Assembly: GCA_050331455.1 (NCBI GenBank) | Contig: JBHJGV010000042.1 | Coordinates: forward strand, 1-22,088 | Length of the DNA stretch: 22,088 nt | DNA from: CAYUYV01 sp050331455 | Lineage (GTDB): Bacteria; Pseudomonadota; Alphaproteobacteria; JAJFIK01 | Direction: 5' to 3' | Part shown: positions 7,451 to 15,294 of the stretch, piece by piece | How positions within the stretch are numbered: the first letter of the stretch is position 1 | Layout of the letters: the number at the start of each line of letters is the position of its first letter | Made by a program: the position numbers and the translations under genes | The notes under the pieces: generated by a model | What the model saw: the letters and a program-made list of their open reading frames with translations, nothing else | Told to the model about the DNA's origin: nothing | Database searches by the model: none

Positions 7451-8017
7451 ATGAGCGATAGCGACAGTCTGGACATGTCCGATCTGCAACGGCGGATGGA
7501 CGGGGCCCTCTCCACCCTCAAGACCGAATTTTCCGGCCTTCGAACGGGTCGGGCATCGGCCAATCTGGTCGATCCGGTGGTGGTCGAAGCCTACGGGTCC
7601 CAGATGCCCATCGCCCAGGTCGGTACGGTGAGCGTGCCCGAACCGCGGATGATTTCCATCCAGGTGTGGGATAAAAGCATGGTCGGCCCGGTGGACAAGG
7701 CGATCCGCAATTCTGGTCTCGGACTCAACCCGGTGGTCGACGGCCAGTCGGTCCGCATCCCGATCCCGGAGCTGAACCAGGAACGGCGCACGGAATTGAC
7801 CAAGGTCGCTGCCAAATATGCCGAGCAGGCTCGGGTGGCCGTGCGAAACGTCCGTCGGGACGGCATGGACAAGCTCAAGCGCCTCGAAAAAGACGGGGGC
7901 CTCGGGCAGGACGAGCAGAAGAGCCAGGCCGACAAGGTCCAGGCCATGACGGACGACTTGATCAAGAAGATCGACGAGGCGCTCGCGACCAAGGAAGCGG
8001 AGATCATGCAGGTCTGA
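7451..8017 (+). CDS. frr: Ribosome recycling factor
   Basis: RRF, which with EF-G splits post-termination ribosomes. The 188-residue protein has the standard length and the tRNA-like two-domain layout. The first long helix contains LRTGRASANLVDPVVVEAYGSQMPI. The small beta domain contains the VSVPEPRMISIQVWDKSM segment. The helical hairpin returns with PELNQERRTELTKVAAKYAEQARVAVRNVRRDGMDKLK, where the conserved RNVRRD arginines contact 23S rRNA. The ATG at 7451 has a modest upstream GGAA at 7438-7441. It sits between pyrH and uppS, its usual place in proteobacteria. Confidence 0.98.
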   Translation: MSDSDSLDMSDLQRRMDGALSTLKTEFSGLRTGRASANLVDPVVVEAYGSQMPIAQVGTVSVPEPRMISIQVWDKSMVGPVDKAIRNSGLGLNPVVDGQSVRIPIPELNQERRTELTKVAAKYAEQARVAVRNVRRDGMDKLKRLEKDGGLGQDEQKSQADKVQAMTDDLIKKIDEALATKEAEIMQV

Positions 8018-8062
8018 GGCGGGCTTTGGTCGAACGCGCGCTCCTCGGGGAAGGACAACACG

Positions 8063-8974
8063 GTGACAGCAACGCCGACAGTGTTTTCGCGAGGGCGTGA
8101 GAACGTCGATTGGGTCAGCCGCGCCCGCGACGCGGGCGTGAAGCTTGACTCTCTTCCCAGTCACATTGCCATCATCATGGATGGCAATGGCCGCTGGGCC
8201 AAGCGTCAGGGCCTGCCCCGCGAAGTGGGACACCGGCGCGGCGTGGAGGCGCTCCGGCGCACACTGCGGGCCGCCCATGGGATCGGACTCCAGGTCCTCA
8301 CGCTTTACAGCTTCTCTTCGGAAAATTGGAAGCGTTCGGCGACGGAAGTCTCGGCGCTCATGGGTCTGCTGCGCTTTTTCGTGCAGTCGGATCTTGCGGA
8401 TCTCAAAGCAAACGACGTCCATGTCACCGTGATCGGGGAGCGCAGCGGCCTTGATCCCGAGATCGCCCGGATCCTGCGCCGTGCCGAGGAGGAAACGGCC
8501 GCCAATACCGGGTTCCAACTGGTCATCGCGTTCAATTACGGGGCGCGGGACGAGATCGTCCGCGGGGTGAAGGCCTTGTGCGCCGACGTGGCCGCCGGTC
8601 GCCTCGACCCGCAGGCCATCACCCACGAGATGATTTCGGGCGTTCTGGATACCCGTGGCCTTCCGGACCCGGACCTCCTTATCCGCACGAGCGGAGAACA
8701 GCGCATCAGCAATTTCCTGCTCTGGCAATCTGCTTATACGGAATTTGTTTTCCAGGATACGTTGTGGCCGGATTATCGCGGCGAGGATCTTCTGGCCGCC
8801 ATTGCCGCCTTCCAGCACCGCGACCGCCGCTTTGGCGGGCGCCCGGACGTGCAGGGCCCAGCCAACGCGGCCGGCGCGCCCGCCGCTCCGACTGAGACCC
8901 GCTCGTGCACGGGGGCCTTGCAGGACGTGACGTCTACCGATCACATCCCCGTGCATGCCGGCCTGAAACCGTGA
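8063..8974 (+). CDS. uppS: Isoprenyl transferase (undecaprenyl diphosphate synthase)
   Basis: Cis-prenyltransferase that adds isopentenyl diphosphate units to farnesyl diphosphate, making the C55 carrier for peptidoglycan and O-antigen. MDGNGRWAKRQG holds the catalytic Asp (residue 40). FSSENWKR, IAFNYGARDEI and RTSGEQRISNFLLWQSAYTEF are the other conserved regions. The GTG start at 8063 follows GGGGAAGGA with a 7-nt gap. At 303 residues it exceeds the usual about 250. The excess includes roughly 30 residues before the core and a tail of about 45 residues after RRFGG, rich in Ala, Pro and Thr with no recognisable domain. The DNA of the tail holds a 16-bp string also found after cdsA. Its substrate precursors come from the pathway that includes dxr, nearby. 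Confidence 0.96.
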   Translation: MTATPTVFSRGRENVDWVSRARDAGVKLDSLPSHIAIIMDGNGRWAKRQGLPREVGHRRGVEALRRTLRAAHGIGLQVLTLYSFSSENWKRSATEVSALMGLLRFFVQSDLADLKANDVHVTVIGERSGLDPEIARILRRAEEETAANTGFQLVIAFNYGARDEIVRGVKALCADVAAGRLDPQAITHEMISGVLDTRGLPDPDLLIRTSGEQRISNFLLWQSAYTEFVFQDTLWPDYRGEDLLAAIAAFQHRDRRFGGRPDVQGPANAAGAPAAPTETRSCTGALQDVTSTDHIPVHAGLKP

Positions 8975-9072
8975 TCCCGATACCCCTGCCGGTCCGGACT
9001 CTGGCACTGTGACGGCATTCGGCCCGGGACCGCGATCCTGGCGCGCGGGATGCGGGATGGGGTCCTCTGGCG

Positions 9073-9885
9073 ATGACGCAGCAGCAGAACGGATGCGATG
9101 ACCGGCTTGACCGGCGCCTTGCCTCCGTGCTGGTCATCGTACCCCTCGCCCTGGCGGTAACGCTCGCCGGCCCCTTGGTTTTCGCCGCTTTCGTGGCTCT
9201 TGCGCTCCTCGTGCTGGTGGGCGAGTGGAGCGAACTGGTTTGCCGGGATGTCGGGCGGCAATCCGCGAGCCGCGTCTTGAGCCTCCATGCCGTCCTGGCG
9301 ATTGCCTTGGGTTTTGTGGGGCAGCCGGCCCTCGGTCTGGCGGTTGGTCTCGGCGGCGGGATCATGGCCGGTCTCGTGATCGCAGGGGACCGCGGGCGCT
9401 GGTTCGTGGCGGGCGCGGTGTATCTCATTGCGCCCGGCGTGGCGAGCGTCTTCGTGCGCGGCGGCCCGGATGGCCTTATTCACATGTTATGGCTCTTTGC
9501 CGTGGTGTGGAGCACCGATACGGGCGCCTATCTGGCCGGCCGGCTGATCGGCGGGCCGCTCATCGCGCCGTCCTTTTCTCCCAACAAGACCTGGGCCGGC
9601 CTGCTGGGCGGCTGGACCATCGGCGGTGCGGTCGGCATTGCGGTCGGCCATGCCGTGTCGCCGGTCGGGCCCGTCGCCTTGGACGGGCTCGCGGTGGTCG
9701 CTGCCCTCGTTTCGGGCGCGACGCAATTGGGAGACATGGGGGAAAGCGCACTCAAACGGCACTTTGGGGTCAAGGATACGGGATCTCTTTTGCCCGGCCA
9801 TGGTGGCCTGTTGGATCGGTTAGACGGCTTTCTGATTGCTGTTATGATCCTCGCCGCGAGCGTGGCCTTCGGATGGCGGCTGTAG
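9073..9885 (+). CDS. cdsA: Phosphatidate cytidylyltransferase (CDP-diacylglycerol synthase)
   Basis: Integral inner-membrane enzyme that makes CDP-diacylglycerol from CTP and phosphatidate, the branch point to all phospholipids. The 270-residue sequence has several hydrophobic helices. The C-terminal CDS signature is complete: SALKRHFGVKDTG followed by LLPGHGGLLDRLDG, with the metal-binding aspartates. STDTGAYLAGRLIG and SPNKTWAGLLGG are also conserved. Length is normal. The ATG at 9073 has no clear Shine-Dalgarno, so translation could depend on upstream ribosomes; the start is fairly but not fully certain. It lies 98 bp after uppS and 146 bp before the chosen dxr start, with hairpin and repeat DNA in between. 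Confidence 0.95.
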   Translation: MTQQQNGCDDRLDRRLASVLVIVPLALAVTLAGPLVFAAFVALALLVLVGEWSELVCRDVGRQSASRVLSLHAVLAIALGFVGQPALGLAVGLGGGIMAGLVIAGDRGRWFVAGAVYLIAPGVASVFVRGGPDGLIHMLWLFAVVWSTDTGAYLAGRLIGGPLIAPSFSPNKTWAGLLGGWTIGGAVGIAVGHAVSPVGPVALDGLAVVAALVSGATQLGDMGESALKRHFGVKDTGSLLPGHGGLLDRLDGFLIAVMILAASVAFGWRL

Positions 9886-9912
9886 TGCGAACAGCACGGG
9901 CCGGGCGTGCGG

Positions 9913-9933
9913 GCCGGCCCCAACGCGGCCGGC
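9913..9933 (+). other. Strong GC hairpin after cdsA
   Basis: GCCGGCC (9913-9919) and GGCCGGC (9927-9933) pair perfectly around a 7-nt loop, 27 bp after the cdsA stop. No T-run follows, so a simple intrinsic terminator is unlikely. It may stabilise or process the mRNA between cdsA and dxr. Confidence 0.5.
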
Positions 9934-9939
9934 GCACCC

Positions 9940-10022
9940 AAACACACAGTGGCGACGAAACACGCAGAGGCGACCAAACACACAGTGGCGACGAGACGTG
10001 TTGCGACGAGACAGAGTGGCGG
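9940..10022 (+). repeat. Degenerate 18-bp tandem repeats before dxr
   Basis: Three 18-bp units of the type AAACACACAGTGGCGACG lie at 9940-9957, 9958-9975 and 9976-9993. Units 1 and 3 are identical; unit 2 differs at three positions. Shorter decayed units follow at 9994-10008 and 10009-10022. The array ends at the dxr ribosome-binding site (GGAG at 10021-10024). In the dxr frame it is open and would read as repeated THSGDE-like hexapeptides, because 18 is a multiple of 3. Confidence 0.8.
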
Positions 10023-10031
10023 AGAGACAGC

Positions 10032-11366
10032 GTGGATGGTGATCGGATGCGGGCGGCCCTGTCGCCGGACGCGAATATTCTCGGTTGGCGCCGGTCCCAC
10101 GGTGTCGATTGTGCCGATGCGCTGGCCGGGGCCACGGAGGGCCCCCAGAAATCCATCACCATTCTGGGCAGTACGGGCTCGATTGGGTGCAGCACCCTTG
10201 ACCTGATTGCCGACGCCCGTCGCCGGGGCGGCGAAGACCGCTTTCCCATCGAGGCGCTGACCGCCCATCGCCGCGTGGAAGACCTCATCGAGCAGGCCCT
10301 GGCCTTTCGGCCCCGGATGGCCGTGATTGGTGACGAGGGTCTCTATGACGTCCTGAAGGAGGGGCTTGCCGGCACCGGGATTGCGGTCGCCGCCGGCGCC
10401 AGCGCCGTCGAAGAGGCTGCGGACCGCCCCGCCTCCTGGGTGATGGCCGCCATTGTGGGGGCTGCGGGCCTTGCCCCGACCCTCCGGGCCATTCGGCGGG
10501 GGGCCGAAATTGCGTTGGCGAACAAGGAGTGCCTCGTATGCGCCGGCGATCTCGTCTGTGCCGAGGTGGCGCGCAGTGGCGCAACCCTGTTGCCGGTCGA
10601 TTCGGAGCACAACGCCATCTACCAGGCTTTCGATCCGCGCCACGCCGCCATGGTGAACCGGATCATCCTGACGGCTTCGGGAGGCCCGTTCCGCGCCTGG
10701 ACGGGCGAGGCCATGGCGGCGGCGACGCCGGCGCAGGCCGTGGTCCATCCGAACTGGGATATGGGCGCCAAGATCTCCGTGGATTCCGCCAGCATGATGA
10801 ACAAGGGGCTCGAACTCATCGAAGCCGCTTATCTGTTTCCGATCCCGGAGGACCGCATCGACATTCTGGTCCATCCCCAGTCGGTCATTCACTCCATGGT
10901 GTCCTACACGGACGGGTCCGTGCTGGCCCAACTCGGCAGCCCGGACATGCGCACGCCCATCGCCCATACACTGGCCTGGCCCGCCCGCATGCCTTCGCCC
11001 GCCAAGACCCTGGACCTTGCGGCGATCGGTCAACTGACCTTCGAAGCGCCCGATCCGCTTCGTTTTCCCTCCCTTCGGCTGGCCCGGGATTCCTTGCGTG
11101 CCGGTCAGGGGGCGCCTACAGTTTTGAATGCGGCGAACGAAGTGGCGGTCGAGCGGTTCCTGCGAGGCGACTTGGGCTTCCTGACAATTTCAAGCGTGGT
11201 CGAGCGGGCCCTGGCCCGGCTCGTGTCCCGCTTTGGCGCTCCGACCGGCTCAGCCGGCATGGGCGACAACAGGACCGGTCCCATTCTTGCAATCGACGAG
11301 GTGATCGCGCTTGACCAGGAGGCCCGCCGCGTGGCCATGGACGAAGCCGAGGCCCTGAAGCCTTGA
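10032..11366 (+). CDS. dxr: 1-deoxy-D-xylulose-5-phosphate reductoisomerase
   Basis: DXR converts 1-deoxyxylulose 5-phosphate to 2-C-methylerythritol 4-phosphate with NADPH and a divalent metal, the committed step of the MEP isoprenoid pathway and the target of fosmidomycin. Motifs in order: GSTGSIG (residues 46-52, NADPH), ALANKECLV, VDSEHNAIYQ (metal-binding Asp190 and Glu192), TASGGPFR, HPNWDMGAKISVDSASMMNKGLE, HPQSVIHSMV, GSPDMRTPIAH and AANEVAVERFL. GTG at 10032 is favoured because GGAG sits 7 nt upstream. This gives 444 residues, about 45 more than E. coli at the N-terminus, with no recognised role. ATG at 10047 is an alternative. The frame stays open far upstream into cdsA, so homology cannot fix the start. 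Confidence 0.96.
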   Translation: MDGDRMRAALSPDANILGWRRSHGVDCADALAGATEGPQKSITILGSTGSIGCSTLDLIADARRRGGEDRFPIEALTAHRRVEDLIEQALAFRPRMAVIGDEGLYDVLKEGLAGTGIAVAAGASAVEEAADRPASWVMAAIVGAAGLAPTLRAIRRGAEIALANKECLVCAGDLVCAEVARSGATLLPVDSEHNAIYQAFDPRHAAMVNRIILTASGGPFRAWTGEAMAAATPAQAVVHPNWDMGAKISVDSASMMNKGLELIEAAYLFPIPEDRIDILVHPQSVIHSMVSYTDGSVLAQLGSPDMRTPIAHTLAWPARMPSPAKTLDLAAIGQLTFEAPDPLRFPSLRLARDSLRAGQGAPTVLNAANEVAVERFLRGDLGFLTISSVVERALARLVSRFGAPTGSAGMGDNRTGPILAIDEVIALDQEARRVAMDEAEALKP

Positions 11367-11408
11367 GCAGCCGTTCACGACGTTTTTAACGGAAAGGGAC
11401 CGCGCGAT

Positions 11409-12539
11409 ATGGCGGCAATTCTCGACTGGATGACGGGTGTCGGCGGAACGCTGCTCGCGTTTCTGTTCGTTCTGGCGATTGTGGTGTTCTTCCACGAACT
11501 CGGTCATTTCCAGGTGGCCCGGTGGTTCCGGACCAAAGTCGACAGCTTTTCGATCGGGTTCGGGCCGGAAATTTTCGGCTGGCTCGACGGGAAGGGCACC
11601 CGTTGGAAACTCTGCTGGATCCCCCTTGGCGGTTACGTGAAATTCGCCGGCGACGACAATCCGGCCAGCGTTCCGGACAAGGAGCATCTGGAGCGACTGC
11701 GCGCGAGCGGCGCCGATGTGGATGCCCTGTTCCACTTCAAGCCCGTCGGCCAGCGCGCAGCCATTGTGGCTGCCGGGCCCATCGCCAATTTCATCTTGGC
11801 CATCGTGATCTTCGCCTTGCTCGCCATGATCGTCGGCGAGCGGATCCTGCTGCCCCGGGTGGATCAGGTGACCACCGAATCGCCCGCGGCTGCGGCGGGT
11901 TTCGAGCCCGGCGATGTGGTGACTGCCATCAATGGCCGGAGCATCAACAGCTTTGCCGAACTGCAGCAGCGCGTTGCCCTCAACCCGTCCACGCCGCTCG
12001 ACATCACCGTGCGGCGGGACGGCGACCGGGAGGTGGTGCTGACCGTGACGCCGGAGGCGGTGGAGATCACCGACCGTTTTGGCAATACGCAGCGCATCGG
12101 GCGTCTCGGCATTCAACGGGACACCTCGGGAGAGGAGGTGCGGATCGAGCACCATGGACCGATTTCCGCGATTGGCTACGGAACGGAGCGGACCTGGGAC
12201 ATCATCACCGCGACCCTTGGCTATATCGGGGGCATTTTCGCGGGCACCCAGAGCGCCGATCAGCTCGGCGGCCCGGTGCGCATCGCGCAAATGTCCGGGC
12301 AGGTGGCCTCCTTCGGGATCGCACCGCTGTTCACATTCATCGCGATCATTTCAGTCAGCATCGGGCTTTTGAACCTGTTCCCGATCCCCATGCTCGATGG
12401 CGGACACCTCGTGTTCTACGCCTATGAAGCCGTGGCGGGCCGTCCGCTGCCGGAGCGGATCCAGGAACTTGGATTTCAAATTGGTCTCGCCATGCTGATT
12501 GCGTTAATGATCTTCGCGACGTGGAACGACCTCGTGTAA
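11409..12539 (+). CDS. rseP: RIP metalloprotease RseP (site-2 protease)
   Basis: Inner-membrane zinc metalloprotease of family M50 that cuts membrane proteins within the bilayer, classically anti-sigma factor RseA in the envelope-stress response and remnant signal peptides. The 376-residue sequence has the zinc motif HELGH (His29, Glu30, His33) in the first membrane segment. One recognisable PDZ domain (about 140-200) contains FEPGDVVTAINGRSINSF. The third zinc ligand motif, NLFPIPMLDGGHL, has its Asp near 329. E. coli RseP is longer (450) with two PDZ domains, so this is the single-PDZ form common in alphaproteobacteria. AAGGGA precedes the ATG. It lies 42 bp after dxr and just before bamA, fitting an envelope-assembly cluster. 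Confidence 0.96.
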   Translation: MAAILDWMTGVGGTLLAFLFVLAIVVFFHELGHFQVARWFRTKVDSFSIGFGPEIFGWLDGKGTRWKLCWIPLGGYVKFAGDDNPASVPDKEHLERLRASGADVDALFHFKPVGQRAAIVAAGPIANFILAIVIFALLAMIVGERILLPRVDQVTTESPAAAAGFEPGDVVTAINGRSINSFAELQQRVALNPSTPLDITVRRDGDREVVLTVTPEAVEITDRFGNTQRIGRLGIQRDTSGEEVRIEHHGPISAIGYGTERTWDIITATLGYIGGIFAGTQSADQLGGPVRIAQMSGQVASFGIAPLFTFIAIISVSIGLLNLFPIPMLDGGHLVFYAYEAVAGRPLPERIQELGFQIGLAMLIALMIFATWNDLV

Positions 12540-12549
12540 TGCAAGGTCT

Positions 12550-12578
12550 TTGGCACTTGGGTCGAGTGCGGCTATGCT
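12550..12578 (+). promoter_or_regulatory. Candidate promoter for bamA
   Basis: TTGGCA (12550-12555), exactly 17 bp, then TATGCT (12573-12578): 5 of 6 and 4 of 6 matches to the sigma70 consensus. It sits right after the rseP stop and about 95 bp before the bamA start, so bamA and the genes after it may be transcribed independently of the upstream genes. Confidence 0.5.
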
Positions 12579-12673
12579 GAGGTCAATGGATGCTGGGGTG
12601 GGGGTGTATGGCTCGGACGGCGGCAGCGGGGCTTGCATCGACCGGGCCTTCTCATGAAAGGGGAGATCACCGC

Positions 12674-15118
12674 GTGACTTTTGGGATCATGTGGCGCATC
12701 GGCCTTTCTGTCTTTGTGTGCGTGTTGGCGTCGGGACCGGGGGGCATTCTGGGATCGACTGCGGCATGGGCCCAGAGCGGGTTCGCCGGCGGAAGCCAGG
12801 GCGGTGCGGCCGGCGGGCTGCTTGCCGATGGCGAAGACAGCTTTCTCATTGAGCGGATCGATGTGCAGGGTAACCAGCGCATCGAAACCTCCACCGTGAA
12901 ATCCTATCTCGTGGTGCGTGAAGGCGATGTCTACGAGGCGGCCGTTGTCGACCGCTCGCTGAAGACGCTTTTCGCGACCGGGCTGTTCGCCGATGTTACG
13001 ATCCGCCGGGCGGGCCGCGGCCTCGTCGTCACAGTGGTTGAAAACCCTATCATCAATCGCGTGCTGTTTGTCGGGAACAAAGCTCTCGACAAGGACAAGC
13101 TCCGGGAAGAGATCCTACTGCGCCCGCGTGTCGTCTACACCCGTACCAAGGTGGAAGACGATGTCGAGAAGATCGTGGAGCTTTATCGCCGGTCCGGCCG
13201 CTTCGCCGCCGAGGTGCGCCCGGCCGTGGTGCAGTTGCCCCAGAACCGGGTCGATCTCGTGTTCGAGATCAACGAGGGCGACATTACCGGCATCCGCCGG
13301 ATCTATTTCGTGGGCAACGAGTTGTACCGGGACAACGAGTTGCGTGACGTGATCGTCACCCAGGAAAGCATCTGGTGGAACATTTTCAGTTCCAATGACA
13401 ATTACGACCCGGACCGGGTGACCTATGACCGGGAGCTCCTGCGCCAATTTTATCTGAACAACGGCTATGCGGATTTCCGTGTTGTCTCCGCGGTTGCCGA
13501 ACTCACGCCCGACCGCAAGGATTTCTATCTCACCTTCACGGTCGAGGAGGGTGAGCAATATGCCTGGGGCGAAGTGGAGGTCACGACGGAGCTCGAAGCG
13601 CTGAACGCCGATTTCCTGAAGCGCCTTGTGCCGATCAAGACCGGCCAGATCTACAACGCCAAGAAGATCGAAGACACCATCGAAAGCCTCACCTTCGCCG
13701 CCGGTGCGGCGGGTTACGCCTTCGTGGACATCCGCCCGCGCATCAAGCGGAATCGGGAAGAAAAAACCCTTGATGTGACCTTCGTTGTGAATGAGGGTCC
13801 GCGCGTTTATGTGGAGCGCATCGACATTGCCGGGAACACCCGGACGCTCGACCACGTGATCCGCCGCGAGTTTCGCCTGGTCGAGGGTGATCCTTACAAC
13901 AAGATCCTCGTGAACCAGTCCCGCAACCGCATTCGGGCCCTTGGCTTTTTTAAAGAAGTCGAAATTACGGAGGAGGTGGGAACCTCGCCGGACCGGACGG
14001 TGGTCAATGTGGAGGTTGAGGAACAGCCCACGGGTGAGCTGTCCTTTGGTTTCGGTTTTTCCTCCACGGACAACTTCCTCGGCGAGATTTCCGTCTCCGA
14101 ACGGAACCTGCTCGGCCGCGGCCAGTTCCTGCGCCTGCGTTTGCAGCTGTCCGACCGGCGCCAACAGATCGACCTGCGCTTCACGGAACCCTATTTCCTG
14201 GGGCGGAATCTCGCGGCCGGGTTCGAATTGTTCCGGGTGGCGACGGATTTCCGGGAATCCTCGTTCAACACCAACTCCACCGGTTTCGGTCTGACGACGG
14301 GCTTTCCGCTGTCTGAATATTCCCGACTGAGGCTGCGCTACACGTTCCGAAATGACGAGATTGAGGTGAACGAGGCGGGCTGTGAGCCGGTGCTTGATGC
14401 CAACGGCAATATCGTGTCCCAGACCACCTTTATTTCGCCGGCCATTTGCGATGCCGCCGGCCGGGATATCAGTTCGATCATCGGTTACGTGCTTAGCTAT
14501 GACCGGCGGAACGACCCCCTGCGTCCGACCCGTGGCTACAATGTCCGCATGACGCAGGATTTGGCCGGCCTCGGCGGCAATGTGGACTATCTGCGCTCGA
14601 TTTTCGATGCAGGAATCTATCGCGGCCTGCTTGAGGATGTGATCGCAAGCTTCAATGTCTCCGCCGGTTACATCTTCCCGCTGACGGGCGATGAAATCCG
14701 GATCAACGACCGCTTCTTCCGCGGTGGTCCAACCTTCCGGGGCTTCGACATTGCCGGTGTGGGTCCGCGGGATGTTGAGTTCAACGACGCCCTGGGCGGA
14801 CGGCTCTTTGCCATCGGTTCCTTCGAGGTCAGCTTCCCGACGGGTCTGCCCGAAGATCTCGGGATCTCGGCGGCCATGTTCGCCGACTTCGGCACCGTGG
14901 GCATCCTGGGCGACGACGACGTCCCGCCGATCCTCGACGCCAATGGCAACGATATCCGGAACGTGATCGACGATCCCTCATTGCGGGCGTCGGTCGGTCT
15001 CAGCGTGTTCTGGGAATCGCCCTTCGGACCCGTCCGGTTCGACCTGGCCGAGGCCTTGCTCAGCGAAGACTTCGACGACACCCAGGTGTTCCGTTTCAGC
15101 GCCGGCTCGCGCTTCTGA
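12674..15118 (+). CDS. bamA: Outer membrane protein assembly factor BamA
   Basis: Core of the BAM complex, which folds and inserts beta-barrel proteins into the outer membrane. Translation from GTG at 12674 (AGGGGAG at 12659-12665) gives 814 residues. A signal peptide ends in AWA-QS, with likely cleavage after residue 33. Five POTRA domains span roughly 55-445, starting FLIERIDVQGNQRI. The C-terminal 16-strand barrel begins around 450 and includes RFFRGGPTFRGF near 680, the lid-loop (V/I/F)RGF motif. The protein ends in FSAGSRF, with the terminal Phe typical of outer-membrane barrels. Cys570 and Cys592 lie in a predicted external loop and could form a disulfide. ATG at 12689 is an alternative start but would shorten the signal peptide. 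The frame is also open upstream to 12590 without support. Confidence 0.97.
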   Translation: MTFGIMWRIGLSVFVCVLASGPGGILGSTAAWAQSGFAGGSQGGAAGGLLADGEDSFLIERIDVQGNQRIETSTVKSYLVVREGDVYEAAVVDRSLKTLFATGLFADVTIRRAGRGLVVTVVENPIINRVLFVGNKALDKDKLREEILLRPRVVYTRTKVEDDVEKIVELYRRSGRFAAEVRPAVVQLPQNRVDLVFEINEGDITGIRRIYFVGNELYRDNELRDVIVTQESIWWNIFSSNDNYDPDRVTYDRELLRQFYLNNGYADFRVVSAVAELTPDRKDFYLTFTVEEGEQYAWGEVEVTTELEALNADFLKRLVPIKTGQIYNAKKIEDTIESLTFAAGAAGYAFVDIRPRIKRNREEKTLDVTFVVNEGPRVYVERIDIAGNTRTLDHVIRREFRLVEGDPYNKILVNQSRNRIRALGFFKEVEITEEVGTSPDRTVVNVEVEEQPTGELSFGFGFSSTDNFLGEISVSERNLLGRGQFLRLRLQLSDRRQQIDLRFTEPYFLGRNLAAGFELFRVATDFRESSFNTNSTGFGLTTGFPLSEYSRLRLRYTFRNDEIEVNEAGCEPVLDANGNIVSQTTFISPAICDAAGRDISSIIGYVLSYDRRNDPLRPTRGYNVRMTQDLAGLGGNVDYLRSIFDAGIYRGLLEDVIASFNVSAGYIFPLTGDEIRINDRFFRGGPTFRGFDIAGVGPRDVEFNDALGGRLFAIGSFEVSFPTGLPEDLGISAAMFADFGTVGILGDDDVPPILDANGNDIRNVIDDPSLRASVGLSVFWESPFGPVRFDLAEALLSEDFDDTQVFRFSAGSRF

Positions 15119-15140
15119 CCGAAGCCGCCAGCCGGTGTTT

Positions 15141-15206
15141 CAGCGGCGCCGGGAGGTGGGGCGCCGTTGTCGTGTAGGGCCGCGTATCCCCGAGTGGCGT
15201 CGGGGA
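15141..15206 (+). other. Two hairpins in the bamA-skp spacer
   Basis: First hairpin: CGGCGCC (15144-15150) pairs with GGCGCCG (15160-15166), and three weaker pairs extend the stem to 15141/15169. Second hairpin: CCCCGA (15188-15193) pairs with TCGGGG (15200-15205), plus a T-A pair. Neither is followed by a proper T-run, so partial termination or mRNA processing is more likely than full termination. No convincing promoter was seen before skp. Confidence 0.45.
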
Positions 15207-15294
15207 CTTGGCCCTTTCAGGCCCTGTTGGCTTGGAAAACCGCAAAAACCACTGATGCCATACCGAACGACACACCAAACCACGAGGTTATGAC

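Larger units (their letters stand above)
8862..9935 (+). repeat. Dispersed 16-bp repeat pair (8862-8877 and 9920-9935)
   Basis: CCAACGCGGCCGGCGC occurs inside the uppS C-terminal tail (8862-8877) and again after cdsA (9920-9935). The second copy contributes to a strong hairpin at 9913-9933. The span given covers both copies; the sequence between them is not repetitive. Confidence 0.6.

Noticed and set aside
7403..9007. 534-codon minus-strand frame opposite frr and uppS
   Set aside because: Shadow of two confidently identified plus-strand genes; no family resemblance.
9940..10022. Short CRISPR-like array
   Set aside because: Units are directly adjacent with no unique spacers, and no cas genes are present; it is a simple tandem repeat.
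9225..10031. Upstream extension of the dxr frame giving a 713-residue protein
   Set aside because: It runs through cdsA in another frame and through tandem repeats; the extra sequence has no homology and a good ribosome-binding site lies before 10032.
12590..12673. Upstream in-frame start for bamA
   Set aside because: It would place about 28 hydrophilic residues before the signal peptide, and the Shine-Dalgarno supports GTG at 12674.
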